Origin: Bacteroidales bacterium UBA3844
GTDB taxonomy: Bacteria; Bacteroidota; Bacteroidia; Bacteroidales; Paludibacteraceae
Assembly: GCA_002392915.1 (NCBI GenBank)
Contig: DGHQ01000032.1
Span: forward strand, 1-39,509
Direction: 5' to 3'
Length of the DNA: 39,509 nucleotides
The notes beneath the pieces are model-generated. The model was not told the DNA's origin. It ran no database searches and was given only the letters and a program-made list of their open reading frames with translations. How positions within the stretch are numbered: the stretch's first letter is position 1; every line of letters begins with the position of its first letter. Below, one piece after another: positions 8,101-17,572 of this stretch. Made by a program: the position numbers and the translations under genes.

Positions 8101-11100
8101 ATGAGCAAAATGAAACTCATATTATCAGTGATACTAACTTTTCTTTCTTTGTCTATTATGGGAAACAACAAGACATCTAAATTCGACTACTCTTCAAAAT
8201 GGAGTGAGATAGACAGGCTTATGGACAATCCTTTGCTTAAAGATGCCCAAAAGAAAGTTGACGAGATACGTGCGACAGCAAAAAAGGAGAAAGACGAACT
8301 GAACCAACTGCGATGCGCAATATATGATTATGCCATCGACCTTGGTTGCGAATACAACATCACAGCAGACATCAGAAATACTCCCCGCAACGCCAACCGT
8401 GAAGAGGGAGAGGATATCATAATCAACCACTACAAAAAAGCGTCAGAACTGAAGGATGCTTTCAAATCACCAGTGGAGAAAGCATGTTGTGAACTTTTCA
8501 TGGCAAAAATGATGATGAATTTCATGGATGTGATGGAAAGATACCCTGGCACTGTGCCTTCCGTCAAAGATAAGGAAGAGAAACAGTTTACCGCCGACAA
8601 TCTACGTGAGATGTCGCACGAGGAGATCCGCAAACAAATCCGCAACCACGTCAACAATATAGTTAAGGACAAAGAGACTCTATTATCCACGTCGTCAGAG
8701 AAATATAGCTCTTTGTTTATGAAAAGCAATGAAATAACTGATGAATACAAGACATTGCGTCCATCTCTATTTGATGCGATGCTTCCGTCGCTATTCTCAT
8801 TCTACTACGAGCACATTGAATTTAACCATGGCGCAAATTTATTTTATCTGCCAATCCATCTTGTAAAGAAAGATCTGCTTAAAGAAGATTTCATCAACTC
8901 CGTTTTCGCCGATGTCATAAACTATCACAACAGCAAAGGCGAATATTCCGCAGCATTATATGCTGAGCTAGATCGACTTTCTTATTTGGAAAGGCATAAC
9001 TATATCGACAACGAAAACAAGATTGAAACTATCAACAATCTTATCAAGCAATACGAAGGGAAGACTTCATGCGTCGTATACGCAGTTGTGAAAAAGCATA
9101 ATGTAATGTGCGAAACCATATCAGCGCTAAACACAGGCAGAGTCTCCTCAGAAATAATCGAATCATATCCGAAACTGATTATCGACGAAACGGATAAGTA
9201 CAAAAAGCTTTATCCTAATCACCCTGGGATCAAAGATCTAAACAATATCATAAAGTGGATCAAAAATGCCGAAGTCAACGGAAATGTAGATCCATGTTTG
9301 GGCAAAGGGAAAGATGTGAAGATTAGAATCTCATATGCTAATATTGATTTGCTAGATGCATACATCTACCGCATCGACATGGACCCATTGGATATAGAGA
9401 AAAATGGGAACCAAGAAGAAGTAATAAATGCCCTACTTAAAGTAAGGAAACCATTAGCAATAAAATCATTTAAGTTAGCACCGTCTAACTACATCATCCA
9501 TAAAGACACAACAATCAATATCGGCAACGAATTAGACTACGGAAAATATATACTGCGCTTCAAAGGAGACGGAATCAACTCTGATGATGACCTTTACAAC
9601 AACTATGTGACATTCACAGTCTCTGATTTGTCTATTTTAGACATCAATTCGATAGGAGAAAAAAGAAATGTCTTTATTGTAGATGGTGAAACCGGACACC
9701 CTGTGAAAGGAGCAGACGTAGAAAAATACGACGTTAGAAACAGGGAATACAATTTGAAGGAGAAGCAAAACACATCTGTTGATGGAAAAGCAACGATTGC
9801 TCTGTCGGACAACAATTACTACAGACTGCATACACAAAAAGGCAAAGACATCTATGCCCCTTGGACAAATATAAATAAAAACGATCCCTATACACAACGT
9901 CCCGACTACAGGATAAACATACTGACAGACAGAAGCATTTACCGCCCAGGCCAAAATATCGAAGGCAAAGCAGTGCTGACATTTCTGAGTCAGAACGATG
10001 AGCATGTGATTGAAAACCAGAAAATCAAACTGATACTAAAAGACGCAAACCGCAAAAAAATCGAAGAAAAAGAGGTTTTCACCAACGAATTCGGTTCGGC
10101 AGCATTCAAATTCAACATTCCTGCAGACCGTATGAACGGAGAGTTCTCAATTGAGGCTATATCAAAAAACGAAATTGACACATATCGTGGATATCACAAC
10201 ATAACAGTGGAATCATACAAACTTCCTGTGGCAGAAGCAAAAGTCTACACAAAAGACGGAAGTTCAATAATGTATGGCAGCAAACCTGTGTTTGAGGGAG
10301 AAGTCAAGGCATTCTCTGGTGAAGCGGTCGGAGGAACAGTTGTCAAATATCGTATCAGTGAAGCCTGGTCTTCAAATATTCTGTCATCAGGAGAGACAAG
10401 ATGTGAAAATAATGGCAAGTTCACAATTGTTTCAGACTCTGCCATCACTAAAGGTTCCTATTACATAGAAATTGAAATAGAAGCTGTATTGCCAAGTGGA
10501 GAGACCGTAACCGCCAGCCACAAATTAAATTTGGCTGACTCTGCGGTAATCGGACAAATACGTTCACTGAACAATCTGCATCTTAACGAATATTTTATTG
10601 AAAAAGGAAATTCCTTAAACGTCAATGTCAATCTCACCAACAATGCCAGATTCAATGAAGAGGCAGATGCGATACTCGTCGTCGAGACTATTGAAGACAA
10701 AGAGAGAAACATCGCATGCAAGACTTTGATAAGCAAAAACATTAAAGGCAAAGGTGATTTGACAGAGACTTTGGACATTTCTCCTCTTGCACCATCATCA
10801 TATGAGATAAAGCTAAAAACTCTATCTGGCGAAATCATCGCAAAAGAGGATATTGTTGTTTACGACAAAAACTCGTCAAAATTGCCTGAAGGATTAAAAG
10901 AATATATCTGGTGTCCAAAAAAGTACGTCGATTGCACTCCGTCAAGTGATGCAAAAATCCTGATCGGTTCATCAGAAAAAGATGCCAAGATTTTAGCTGT
11001 TGTAAGAGACGATGAGGGGAAATATCTGCACGATGACTGGATAAATATAAACAATGAGCAGAAGACATATAAACTTTCCTACAACAAATTCTTCGCCAAC

Positions 11101-14046
11101 AACGACACAAAAAGCATCAATGTTGAATTCATCATTGTCAGAAACCAACAATTGATGAAAGAGATTGTGTATATCAAAAGAAAAGAGACAAAAGAAAAAC
11201 ATGAGATAGAAGTTCTTGAGATTGTACGCAACATCGTACCTGGTGAAAAGCAGAAAGTGAAGATGAAAGTCAAACCGGCAAGCAACAACTTTGAAATTGC
11301 AGCTGTGATGGTAGACAAAAGTCTGCAAGGTATGCTTCCTAATTGGCACACATTGCCTCACTTTCACACATATCGTAATCGATACGAATCCATCATGCCA
11401 TATATCTACTCCCGTTATTTTGCGATCGGAGACAAAAACATCTATTATGGAGAATATAAAAGATTGCCAAACATCAATTTCTTATGGGACAACATTAATA
11501 TGCCAAACTCTTACGCTGTTCCAATGGCAGACTGCACAGGAGCCGTATCTACAAATGGAATGATGCGCAAATCATCGCCTCAAATGTTGAGAAGTGCGGA
11601 TGTCGTAGAAGAAGAAGTCATGGCAGACTATGGCATTTCCGTCGCTCCAAATATTACTACTAAAGATCAACTATTAGAAGAAACCATGATAGAAGATACG
11701 ATTGAAGACAAATTCGCAGATGTCAGAGTCCGTGAGAATTTTGTGGAGACGGCATTCTTCTATCCTCAGTTGACAACCAATGCAGATGGCAGTGTGGAGT
11801 TTGAATACACAGCTCCAGATGCGTTGACAGCGTGGAAGATGTTCATTTTTGCACACGACAAAAAAGTCAACAGCTGCATCACCAGCGAGGAGTTGCAGAC
11901 AAAAATGCCGTTCACTGTAAAGGCCAGTTTGCCAAGATTCGTGAGAAAAGGAGACAAGTGTTCTTTCGCCACCACCATCACAAACAACGATGAGATAAAG
12001 ACGCACGGAAAGTCCGAAATTCGGAAGATTATGAAAGGCGACGTCGCTATAATCGTAAAAGATGTAGCGACAGACAAAATACTTCTGCAGCAGTCACACG
12101 AATTCAATGTGGCAGCACAGTCCTCAGTAGTTGAGGAATGGAGTTTTGATGTGCCAGCAGGAGTGGCGGCGATTGAAGTCAAGATTGTCGGCAAAAGCGG
12201 AACATTCTCCGACGGTGAGGTGCACCAGTTGCCAGTGCTTGCAGACGGCACACACGTAGTGAAGAGCAAGTCGATGCACGTGAGAGGCGGAGAGACAAAA
12301 GATTTCTCAATCCCATACAATGAGAAAGAGATGAAAGATGCCGAACTCACCGTGGAATACACAGACAATGCTGTATGGCAGGCACTGATGGCTCTACCAT
12401 CTGTGAAAGATGCCAAATATGAGTGTGCGACGGAATTGATTTCAACTATTTTCGTCAACCAGATGGCACAACGCATCGCCAACCTTTATCCTGAGATTCC
12501 AAGTGTGGTGGAGGAATGGAAAAGAGAAGGTGCCCATGCGACGTCGCCACTTGAGCAAAACCAAGAGTTGAAGAACGTGTTGATGCAGCAGACGCCTTGG
12601 GTGTGCGAGGCCAAGAACGAAAGCGAGCAGAGAGCTAAGATCGTTGAGCTATACGACAAAGAGAGAATCGACAAAGCCAACAACGACGCGATCAGCAAGT
12701 TGCAGAAGCTTCAGCAGGCAGACGGAGGATTCGCATGGTTTGCAGGATTCGAGTCGAGCGAGTATGTCACAGTGTCAGTGGCACGTCGATTGGTGGAGAT
12801 GCGCGAATATGGAGTTTTGCCAAAAGAGTGTGAAAAGATGCTTAAAGATGCAGTGAAATATATCGACAATGCATTGGCAAAAGCATACAGCAATGAGATC
12901 GAGAAGAAATGGAACGCCGACAGAGAATGGGTGTTCGACGTCTTCAAAATCAGGATTTCCTACGACAGAAATCTCGACAACAAAACGAAAAAGATTCTCG
13001 ACTACTACGTCAGCAAAGCACACAAGGAGATCAAGGACATGACTCTTTACGGAAAAGCGTCGTTCGCAATCGTCCTAAAAATGAATGGCGACGTGAAAGA
13101 TGCCAAATCAATCGTGGAATCATTACGTCAGAGTGCCACAGACACAGAGGAGCTAGGCATGTACTGGAAAGAAAACCAAGATGGTTGGGGACGCTACGGA
13201 AATGCCATCTGCACACATGCTATGCTGACAAAAGCATTCAATGAGACCGGATGTGATGCCAAAGAGTTGGCAGACCTACGTTTCCATCTGATATCAAAGA
13301 AAGAGACGACACAGTGGAGCAGCACAGAAAGCACACTCGCAGCCATCGACGCACTCGTCGGAGATGGCAAAGCAACGTCTGATCTGAGAAAGAAAGGAAA
13401 CCGCACCGTCGCAACGATCAAGATCGGAGGAAAGCAGATCGACGCGAAGAGAATGGCTGGCGACGGATATGTGAAAATCCACTACGACAATAAGACATTC
13501 ACTCCTGAATTATGCAACAACATCCACATTGAGCAACCAGCCGGACAAGAAGGTATCGGAGGCATCTATATCGCCTACGACGCTCCATATTCAGAGATCA
13601 CAAGTGGAAAGAGCGGCATTGAAGTGAAAAAGAAAATGTACAAAGTGGTGATAGCCAACGATGGAGATGACGACAAAGAGATGCTTCAGGAGATCAAAGA
13701 TGGAGAAAAGTTGAAGAAGGGAGACAAAGTGAAGATTGTGATGACATTAAGAAGCGACAGAGACATCGACTTTGTGCAGGTGCTCGACCTCCGCGCTGCA
13801 TGTCTGGAGCCAGTCAGAAAACGACCAGGAATGGAATGGGCAGACGGCAAATTCTACTACCAGAGCATCACGGACAGCGAGTACAGCATGTTCTTCGACC
13901 ACATCAGCAAAGGCACACGAGTGTTTGAATATACATTGCATGTGACACAGAGCGGAGAGTACACACAAGGCATCACGAAAGTGATTCCACACTACTGTCC
14001 TGCTTTCAGTGCAAATTCAGAAGGAGGAAAAGTGAGTGTTGAGTAA
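8101..14046 (+). CDS. Alpha-2-macroglobulin family protein, thioester motif degenerate
   Basis: A 1981-residue protein starting at ATG 8101 (MSKMKLILSVILTFLSLSIMG signal peptide, no lipobox Cys). A GTG at 8071 is a less likely start. The N-terminal 500 residues are helical and unassigned. An MG2-type domain is recognisable by LTDRSIYRPGQNIEGKA around residue 605-620. A probable bait-like region rich in Met, Ser and acidic residues lies near 1160-1210. The A2M core follows (AFFYPQLTTNADGSVEFEY, about 1217; APDALTAWKMF), and the terpenoid-cyclase-like thioester domain has GGFAWFAGFESS near 1541. Bacterial A2Ms are thought to trap proteases in the envelope. At the thioester position, C1442 is followed by A-T-E instead of x-E-Q, so the Gln needed for the thioester is lacking. 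Covalent trapping is therefore unlikely. No pbpC neighbour is present. Confidence 0.88.
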   Translation: MSKMKLILSVILTFLSLSIMGNNKTSKFDYSSKWSEIDRLMDNPLLKDAQKKVDEIRATAKKEKDELNQLRCAIYDYAIDLGCEYNITADIRNTPRNANREEGEDIIINHYKKASELKDAFKSPVEKACCELFMAKMMMNFMDVMERYPGTVPSVKDKEEKQFTADNLREMSHEEIRKQIRNHVNNIVKDKETLLSTSSEKYSSLFMKSNEITDEYKTLRPSLFDAMLPSLFSFYYEHIEFNHGANLFYLPIHLVKKDLLKEDFINSVFADVINYHNSKGEYSAALYAELDRLSYLERHNYIDNENKIETINNLIKQYEGKTSCVVYAVVKKHNVMCETISALNTGRVSSEIIESYPKLIIDETDKYKKLYPNHPGIKDLNNIIKWIKNAEVNGNVDPCLGKGKDVKIRISYANIDLLDAYIYRIDMDPLDIEKNGNQEEVINALLKVRKPLAIKSFKLAPSNYIIHKDTTINIGNELDYGKYILRFKGDGINSDDDLYNNYVTFTVSDLSILDINSIGEKRNVFIVDGETGHPVKGADVEKYDVRNREYNLKEKQNTSVDGKATIALSDNNYYRLHTQKGKDIYAPWTNINKNDPYTQRPDYRINILTDRSIYRPGQNIEGKAVLTFLSQNDEHVIENQKIKLILKDANRKKIEEKEVFTNEFGSAAFKFNIPADRMNGEFSIEAISKNEIDTYRGYHNITVESYKLPVAEAKVYTKDGSSIMYGSKPVFEGEVKAFSGEAVGGTVVKYRISEAWSSNILSSGETRCENNGKFTIVSDSAITKGSYYIEIEIEAVLPSGETVTASHKLNLADSAVIGQIRSLNNLHLNEYFIEKGNSLNVNVNLTNNARFNEEADAILVVETIEDKERNIACKTLISKNIKGKGDLTETLDISPLAPSSYEIKLKTLSGEIIAKEDIVVYDKNSSKLPEGLKEYIWCPKKYVDCTPSSDAKILIGSSEKDAKILAVVRDDEGKYLHDDWININNEQKTYKLSYNKFFANNDTKSINVEFIIVRNQQLMKEIVYIKRKETKEKHEIEVLEIVRNIVPGEKQKVKMKVKPASNNFEIAAVMVDKSLQGMLPNWHTLPHFHTYRNRYESIMPYIYSRYFAIGDKNIYYGEYKRLPNINFLWDNINMPNSYAVPMADCTGAVSTNGMMRKSSPQMLRSADVVEEEVMADYGISVAPNITTKDQLLEETMIEDTIEDKFADVRVRENFVETAFFYPQLTTNADGSVEFEYTAPDALTAWKMFIFAHDKKVNSCITSEELQTKMPFTVKASLPRFVRKGDKCSFATTITNNDEIKTHGKSEIRKIMKGDVAIIVKDVATDKILLQQSHEFNVAAQSSVVEEWSFDVPAGVAAIEVKIVGKSGTFSDGEVHQLPVLADGTHVVKSKSMHVRGGETKDFSIPYNEKEMKDAELTVEYTDNAVWQALMALPSVKDAKYECATELISTIFVNQMAQRIANLYPEIPSVVEEWKREGAHATSPLEQNQELKNVLMQQTPWVCEAKNESEQRAKIVELYDKERIDKANNDAISKLQKLQQADGGFAWFAGFESSEYVTVSVARRLVEMREYGVLPKECEKMLKDAVKYIDNALAKAYSNEIEKKWNADREWVFDVFKIRISYDRNLDNKTKKILDYYVSKAHKEIKDMTLYGKASFAIVLKMNGDVKDAKSIVESLRQSATDTEELGMYWKENQDGWGRYGNAICTHAMLTKAFNETGCDAKELADLRFHLISKKETTQWSSTESTLAAIDALVGDGKATSDLRKKGNRTVATIKIGGKQIDAKRMAGDGYVKIHYDNKTFTPELCNNIHIEQPAGQEGIGGIYIAYDAPYSEITSGKSGIEVKKKMYKVVIANDGDDDKEMLQEIKDGEKLKKGDKVKIVMTLRSDRDIDFVQVLDLRAACLEPVRKRPGMEWADGKFYYQSITDSEYSMFFDHISKGTRVFEYTLHVTQSGEYTQGITKVIPHYCPAFSANSEGGKVSVE

Positions 14047-14082
14047 ATTATAAGACACGATCCTAGTTTATGACTGATTGTT

Positions 14083-14123
14083 ATGAGGATTGTTAAGGGC
14101 AGAACGCCCTAACCAATCCTCAT
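14083..14123. repeat. Dispersed palindrome (AGGGCGTTCYGCCCTT family), copy 1
   Basis: A 41-bp imperfect palindrome (ATGAGGATTG...CAATCCTCAT arms around AAGGGC-AGAAC-GCCCT) follows the A2M gene. There is no T-run, so it may be a terminator only by structure. A related palindrome sits at 31223-31269. Confidence 0.55.
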
Positions 14124-14205
14124 ACTATTATAGCCAATTCTTTATTTTTAAACAGTCTCGAATTCATTTCGCATTTCACATTTATAATTTCTAATTTAAT
14201 TTTAC

Positions 14206-14213
14206 TATCTTTG
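14206..14213 (+). promoter_or_regulatory. -7 element immediately before the LysE-type gene
   Basis: TATCTTTG matches TAnnTTTG and ends only 5 bp before the ATG at 14219. If it is used, transcription starts at or within a few bases of the start codon. Confidence 0.5.
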
Positions 14214-14218
14214 CAATT

Positions 14219-14854
14219 ATGTTGTACACACTAATAAAAGGCATGTTGATCGGCGTTGTAGTATCGGCCCCTGTCGGACCGATAGGCGTGTTGTGTCTTC
14301 AGCGTACACTTAACAGAGGAAAAGCCCACGGTTTCGCCACAGGATTCGGTGCGATGCTGTCGGATATGATCTACGCATTGATAGCTGGATTCAGTATGTC
14401 GATGGTGATAGGATTCATAGAAGAGCACAAATTCGCGCTTGAGATCATCGGCAGTATCGTAGTGTTCTGCTTCGGATTGCACACGTATAGAGACAATCCC
14501 GTCGCCAAACTAAAAAACATGGAGACGAAGAAAGGCAGCATCGTGCAGGATTTTCTATCATCGTTCGGACTGACAATCACCAATCCACTGGTAGTCTTTC
14601 TGTTCATCGGAGTTTTCTCAAGATTTTCATTCCTTACTAGCGACGTGGATACGGTGCAGAATGTGCTTAGCATCGCGTCTATATTGGCAGGAGCATTGGC
14701 ATGGTGGCTGCTGATTGTAAATGTGGCGGATATTTTCCGCAGTCGATTCAACCTCCGTGGACTCGTGATTTTGAACAAGTTGACAGGATCAATACTTATG
14801 GTGCTTTCTGCCTGCACTCTGATATACACGATAGTATCAAAGTTTGTGGGATAA
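14219..14854 (+). CDS. LysE/RhtB-type amino acid exporter
   Basis: A 211-residue inner-membrane protein with about six membrane spans. The N-terminus (MLIGVVVSAPVGPIGVLCLQRTLNRGKAHGFATGFGAMLSD, shown here only as landmarks VSAPVGPIG and GFATGFGAMLSD) has the family's P-G-P signature and helix-loop arrangement. LysE-type carriers export amino acids or related metabolites by proton exchange; the substrate cannot be read from sequence. Length is normal for the family (about 200-215). The ATG at 14219 is supported by family length. The promoter element just upstream suggests a leaderless or nearly leaderless transcript. Confidence 0.8.
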   Translation: MLYTLIKGMLIGVVVSAPVGPIGVLCLQRTLNRGKAHGFATGFGAMLSDMIYALIAGFSMSMVIGFIEEHKFALEIIGSIVVFCFGLHTYRDNPVAKLKNMETKKGSIVQDFLSSFGLTITNPLVVFLFIGVFSRFSFLTSDVDTVQNVLSIASILAGALAWWLLIVNVADIFRSRFNLRGLVILNKLTGSILMVLSACTLIYTIVSKFVG

Positions 14855-14915
14855 AAGAGCCGCACATAAAAATAGGAGATATGACAGACAAGAAAGATAT
14901 TACAACAACTCATCA

Positions 14916-15056
14916 GATTCCAAATTCAAAGACGATTTGATGGTCGAATATGCGACATACGGAATGGATACAAATTTGTTTGTTTCTAAATATCAACTTT
15001 ATTTGCCTAACATTGAAGAACTAAAAGCCATAGTCAACAGAAATTTAGACAAATAA
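14916..15056 (+). pseudogene. C-terminal remnant of a YhcG/DUF1016-type PDDEXK nuclease
   Basis: The reading frame from about 14916 gives SKFKDDLMVEYATYGMD followed by NLFVSKYQLYLPNIEEL and a short tail to a stop at 15056. This resembles the C-terminal end of DUF1016/YhcG-type nuclease proteins (the stretch after the catalytic sheet, with -EYA- and -Y-L-LP-). The rest of the gene is absent: upstream is only the end of the LysE-type gene and a few junction bases. An ATG at 14940 exists, but a 38-residue product would be non-functional. The identification rests on a short stretch and is tentative. Confidence 0.5.
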
Positions 15057-15096
15057 AAAAAACAAAATAAGAAAACTTACATATTAACACATAGCA

Positions 15097-15128
15097 AAAG
15101 TCCACATAGTTCACACTATATGGACTTT
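15097..15128 (-). terminator. Hairpin ending the cys operon (possibly bidirectional)
   Basis: A 14-bp stem with one mismatch or G-U pair, AAAGTCCACATAGT / ACTATATGGACTTT, with a 4-nt TCAC loop, lies downstream of the sulfite reductase stop at 15172. It lacks a long T-run but carries A/T flanks on both sides. Confidence 0.65.
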
Positions 15129-15171
15129 CCCAAAGATTGAAAATTAATTGTGGCACAAATATACGGCTAAT

Positions 15172-17490
15172 CTATTTTTTCTTTATCAATACCTGCCAGT
15201 ATCCGTCTGGCAACTGTTTTTCTGATACGACAGTATGCCCTTCCAATCGTACTGATCCTGGCACATTCTCAATCGGCTTTCCATCGTCGAGCAGAATTTC
15301 CAGCACGTCGCCCGACTGCAATTGGGAAAGTTCCAATTTTGTGCGAACAAAATTCATCGGGCACAACACTCCTCGAAGATCCTTTGTCCGAGTCACCACA
15401 AAACCAGCGTTATTTGATTTCTTTTCATCTGCGGCAACCGCTTCTGCCTCGCGTTCCTTCGTCTCCGCTATATTATGCTGCAGACTGGCATCGGATTTCT
15501 TAAACTGCAGAGCGTCATCCATATTGGCATACAAACCGTTGACAGCGTCTGCCAATGCTCTTGCTTTTTCTCCATCGTAATTGCCATGCTCACCTTCCTG
15601 CTTTGCCTGCAAAACAAGCGATTTGAATGTAGCGTCGACATAACCTGTATTTATAAAATTCTCTATAAATGCATCAAAGACTTCTGATGGCTGCTGAGGA
15701 TCAAGTCCACGTGTGACAAGAAGCATTCGCGACGCATGGAAAATAACATTATAGTCGTTTTTGCCCAAAGATTCCTTGATTGCCTCCTGATCTACAGTGA
15801 TCATATCGAACAGTCCTGCCGAACATTCCGGCTTGCCTCTCTTAGTCACGTTGAACACCTCATCGCTGCCCCAGTCGAAATAGTAATTCTTGTCTTGAGC
15901 AAAAAGAGGGACGTTGCTGAATTCTATGGCAAATTTTGAAGCTGTTTCCTGTCCTAAAGACGAACGCAACCACTTACCGAACGTTAATCTTTGTTTTCCT
16001 TCACTTCCATACAAAAGTTCCGCCAACTCGGTTGTCTCTACGAATCGTTTCACCAGTTTCTCCACAAATTCAGGAATCTTATATGCACTAATAGTGCCAA
16101 CCAACTTCGCAAGAGATGGCGAATTTTCATAATTTGCGCCGACGTACACCTGATAGGCAGGATAAACATGATCTGAATGGAGCACTTTGCCCACAAAACC
16201 AAGATCTGTCCACAACGGCTGACCGCATAAATTAGGACATCCTGAAATATTTATTCTCGCCTCATCGAGATATTTCAGATCAATATCACTCTCTTCCAAT
16301 CGTCGACGGATCGCTTCAGCAAGTCCTTTCGACAGGCAGATTCCCAGTCTGCAAGTGTCAGCTCCCGTACATGACACAATATTATTCAACACTGCGGGCT
16401 TTCCATATTCAGAAGTGTATGCTGTCAGCAATTTTTCCAATTCTGGGAAAGCTGCGTCTGGAATATTTCTAAATCGGATATTCTGACGTGGAGTGAAACG
16501 GACTGTATGTTTTCCAAACTTAGCCACATAATGTAACACATCCTTCAAAGCCTGCACTTTTGATTCATCGTCGAGCTTAATATTTCCCAAGACAAAAGGC
16601 AATACCACAGTCTTATCCGTCGGCTTGCTATGAGGATAATCCTCCGGGTGGACATCCAATGTTTTGCCATCCGATTTGGCTTTTTCAAAATACTCATCGA
16701 TCAGACGGAATGTTTCTTCCGGTCCTAACTTATAGAAAATAAATCTGATACGTGCTTTATACTTATCCTTACGATTACCATGAGCATTGAAGAAATCCTT
16801 TAAGGCTTTCACCAGGGCATAAAGATCCTCGACGGGAATGAACTCTTTGTACAGCCAGCCTACCGACGGCTTTGAGCCTGCTCCTCCACCGACATAAACC
16901 TTAAAACCTCGTTTTCCATCTTTAATTTTCGCGACAAGTCCAACATCATTGATATTCGCGTAATCCTCAAAATTCTCGTCTGAAGAGAAAGCTATCTTCA
17001 TCTTTCTCGGCATCAAATACGAATCAGCCTCAGGCACAACAGCATCCGTAAGTGCCATAGCATAAGGTGTGGTGTCAAATGTTTCGCTGCCGCTAATACC
17101 GGAAAACTCACTCACAAGTATATTACGGACGGTATTGCCTCCACCTCCCTTCGTTGCCAACCCAACACTCTGCAACTGTTCGAGCACCGTCTTTACGCTA
17201 TCGAGTTCCAAATTAAGGATCTGAATCTCCGCGCGCGTAGTGATATGCAGCAAATCCGATCCGTTTGATTTTGCGATGTCTATTACTTTTATCAGCTGTT
17301 CAGGAGTGATTACTCCTCCTGTAGCACGGACACGTGCCATATAAACCTCATTCTTACGCTGCTCATACACACCCATCGGCACACGGAATGCCTTAAACTC
17401 CACTCCACTGACCGTATTATTCTGGTAACCAGCGGCAAGAGTTCCTAATTTCTCTATATCGTTTGATAATGTATCTGGTAACTTATACAT
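15172..17490 (-). CDS. Siroheme sulfite reductase fused to a C-terminal TusA domain
   Basis: A 772-residue protein. Two nitrite/sulfite reductase ferredoxin-like half-domains are visible (about 15-125 with RNEVYMARVRATGGVITPEQ-type sequence, and about 300-350 with HTVRFTPRQNIRFRNIP). The siroheme/4Fe-4S cysteines are CTGADTC near 372 and GCPNLC near 421, the family CX5C...CX3C set. Residues about 560-670 form a helical HEPN-like linker (FHASRMLLVTRGLDP). Residues about 697-772 are a TusA domain with the catalytic LRGVLCPMNFVRTK Cys-Pro motif. The enzyme reduces sulfite to sulfide; I infer that TusA accepts the sulfur as persulfide and passes it on. The ATG at 17490 is chosen over an upstream TTG at 17499. 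It is last in cysD-cysN-cysH-sir; siroheme comes from cobA/sirC in the same regulon. Confidence 0.85.
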   Translation of the reverse strand: MYKLPDTLSNDIEKLGTLAAGYQNNTVSGVEFKAFRVPMGVYEQRKNEVYMARVRATGGVITPEQLIKVIDIAKSNGSDLLHITTRAEIQILNLELDSVKTVLEQLQSVGLATKGGGGNTVRNILVSEFSGISGSETFDTTPYAMALTDAVVPEADSYLMPRKMKIAFSSDENFEDYANINDVGLVAKIKDGKRGFKVYVGGGAGSKPSVGWLYKEFIPVEDLYALVKALKDFFNAHGNRKDKYKARIRFIFYKLGPEETFRLIDEYFEKAKSDGKTLDVHPEDYPHSKPTDKTVVLPFVLGNIKLDDESKVQALKDVLHYVAKFGKHTVRFTPRQNIRFRNIPDAAFPELEKLLTAYTSEYGKPAVLNNIVSCTGADTCRLGICLSKGLAEAIRRRLEESDIDLKYLDEARINISGCPNLCGQPLWTDLGFVGKVLHSDHVYPAYQVYVGANYENSPSLAKLVGTISAYKIPEFVEKLVKRFVETTELAELLYGSEGKQRLTFGKWLRSSLGQETASKFAIEFSNVPLFAQDKNYYFDWGSDEVFNVTKRGKPECSAGLFDMITVDQEAIKESLGKNDYNVIFHASRMLLVTRGLDPQQPSEVFDAFIENFINTGYVDATFKSLVLQAKQEGEHGNYDGEKARALADAVNGLYANMDDALQFKKSDASLQHNIAETKEREAEAVAADEKKSNNAGFVVTRTKDLRGVLCPMNFVRTKLELSQLQSGDVLEILLDDGKPIENVPGSVRLEGHTVVSEKQLPDGYWQVLIKKK

Positions 17491-17572
17491 AATTTTCAAG
17501 GATTAAAAAGAATTTGACGTTTAGAAACTGTTTTCTAATCAATTTTGTCGTGCAAACCCAATAGGATCGGAA

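Noticed and set aside
11766..12482. 238-codon frame on the minus strand inside the A2M gene
   Set aside because: It is a shadow of a well-conserved coding region; it shows no family motif and no promoter.
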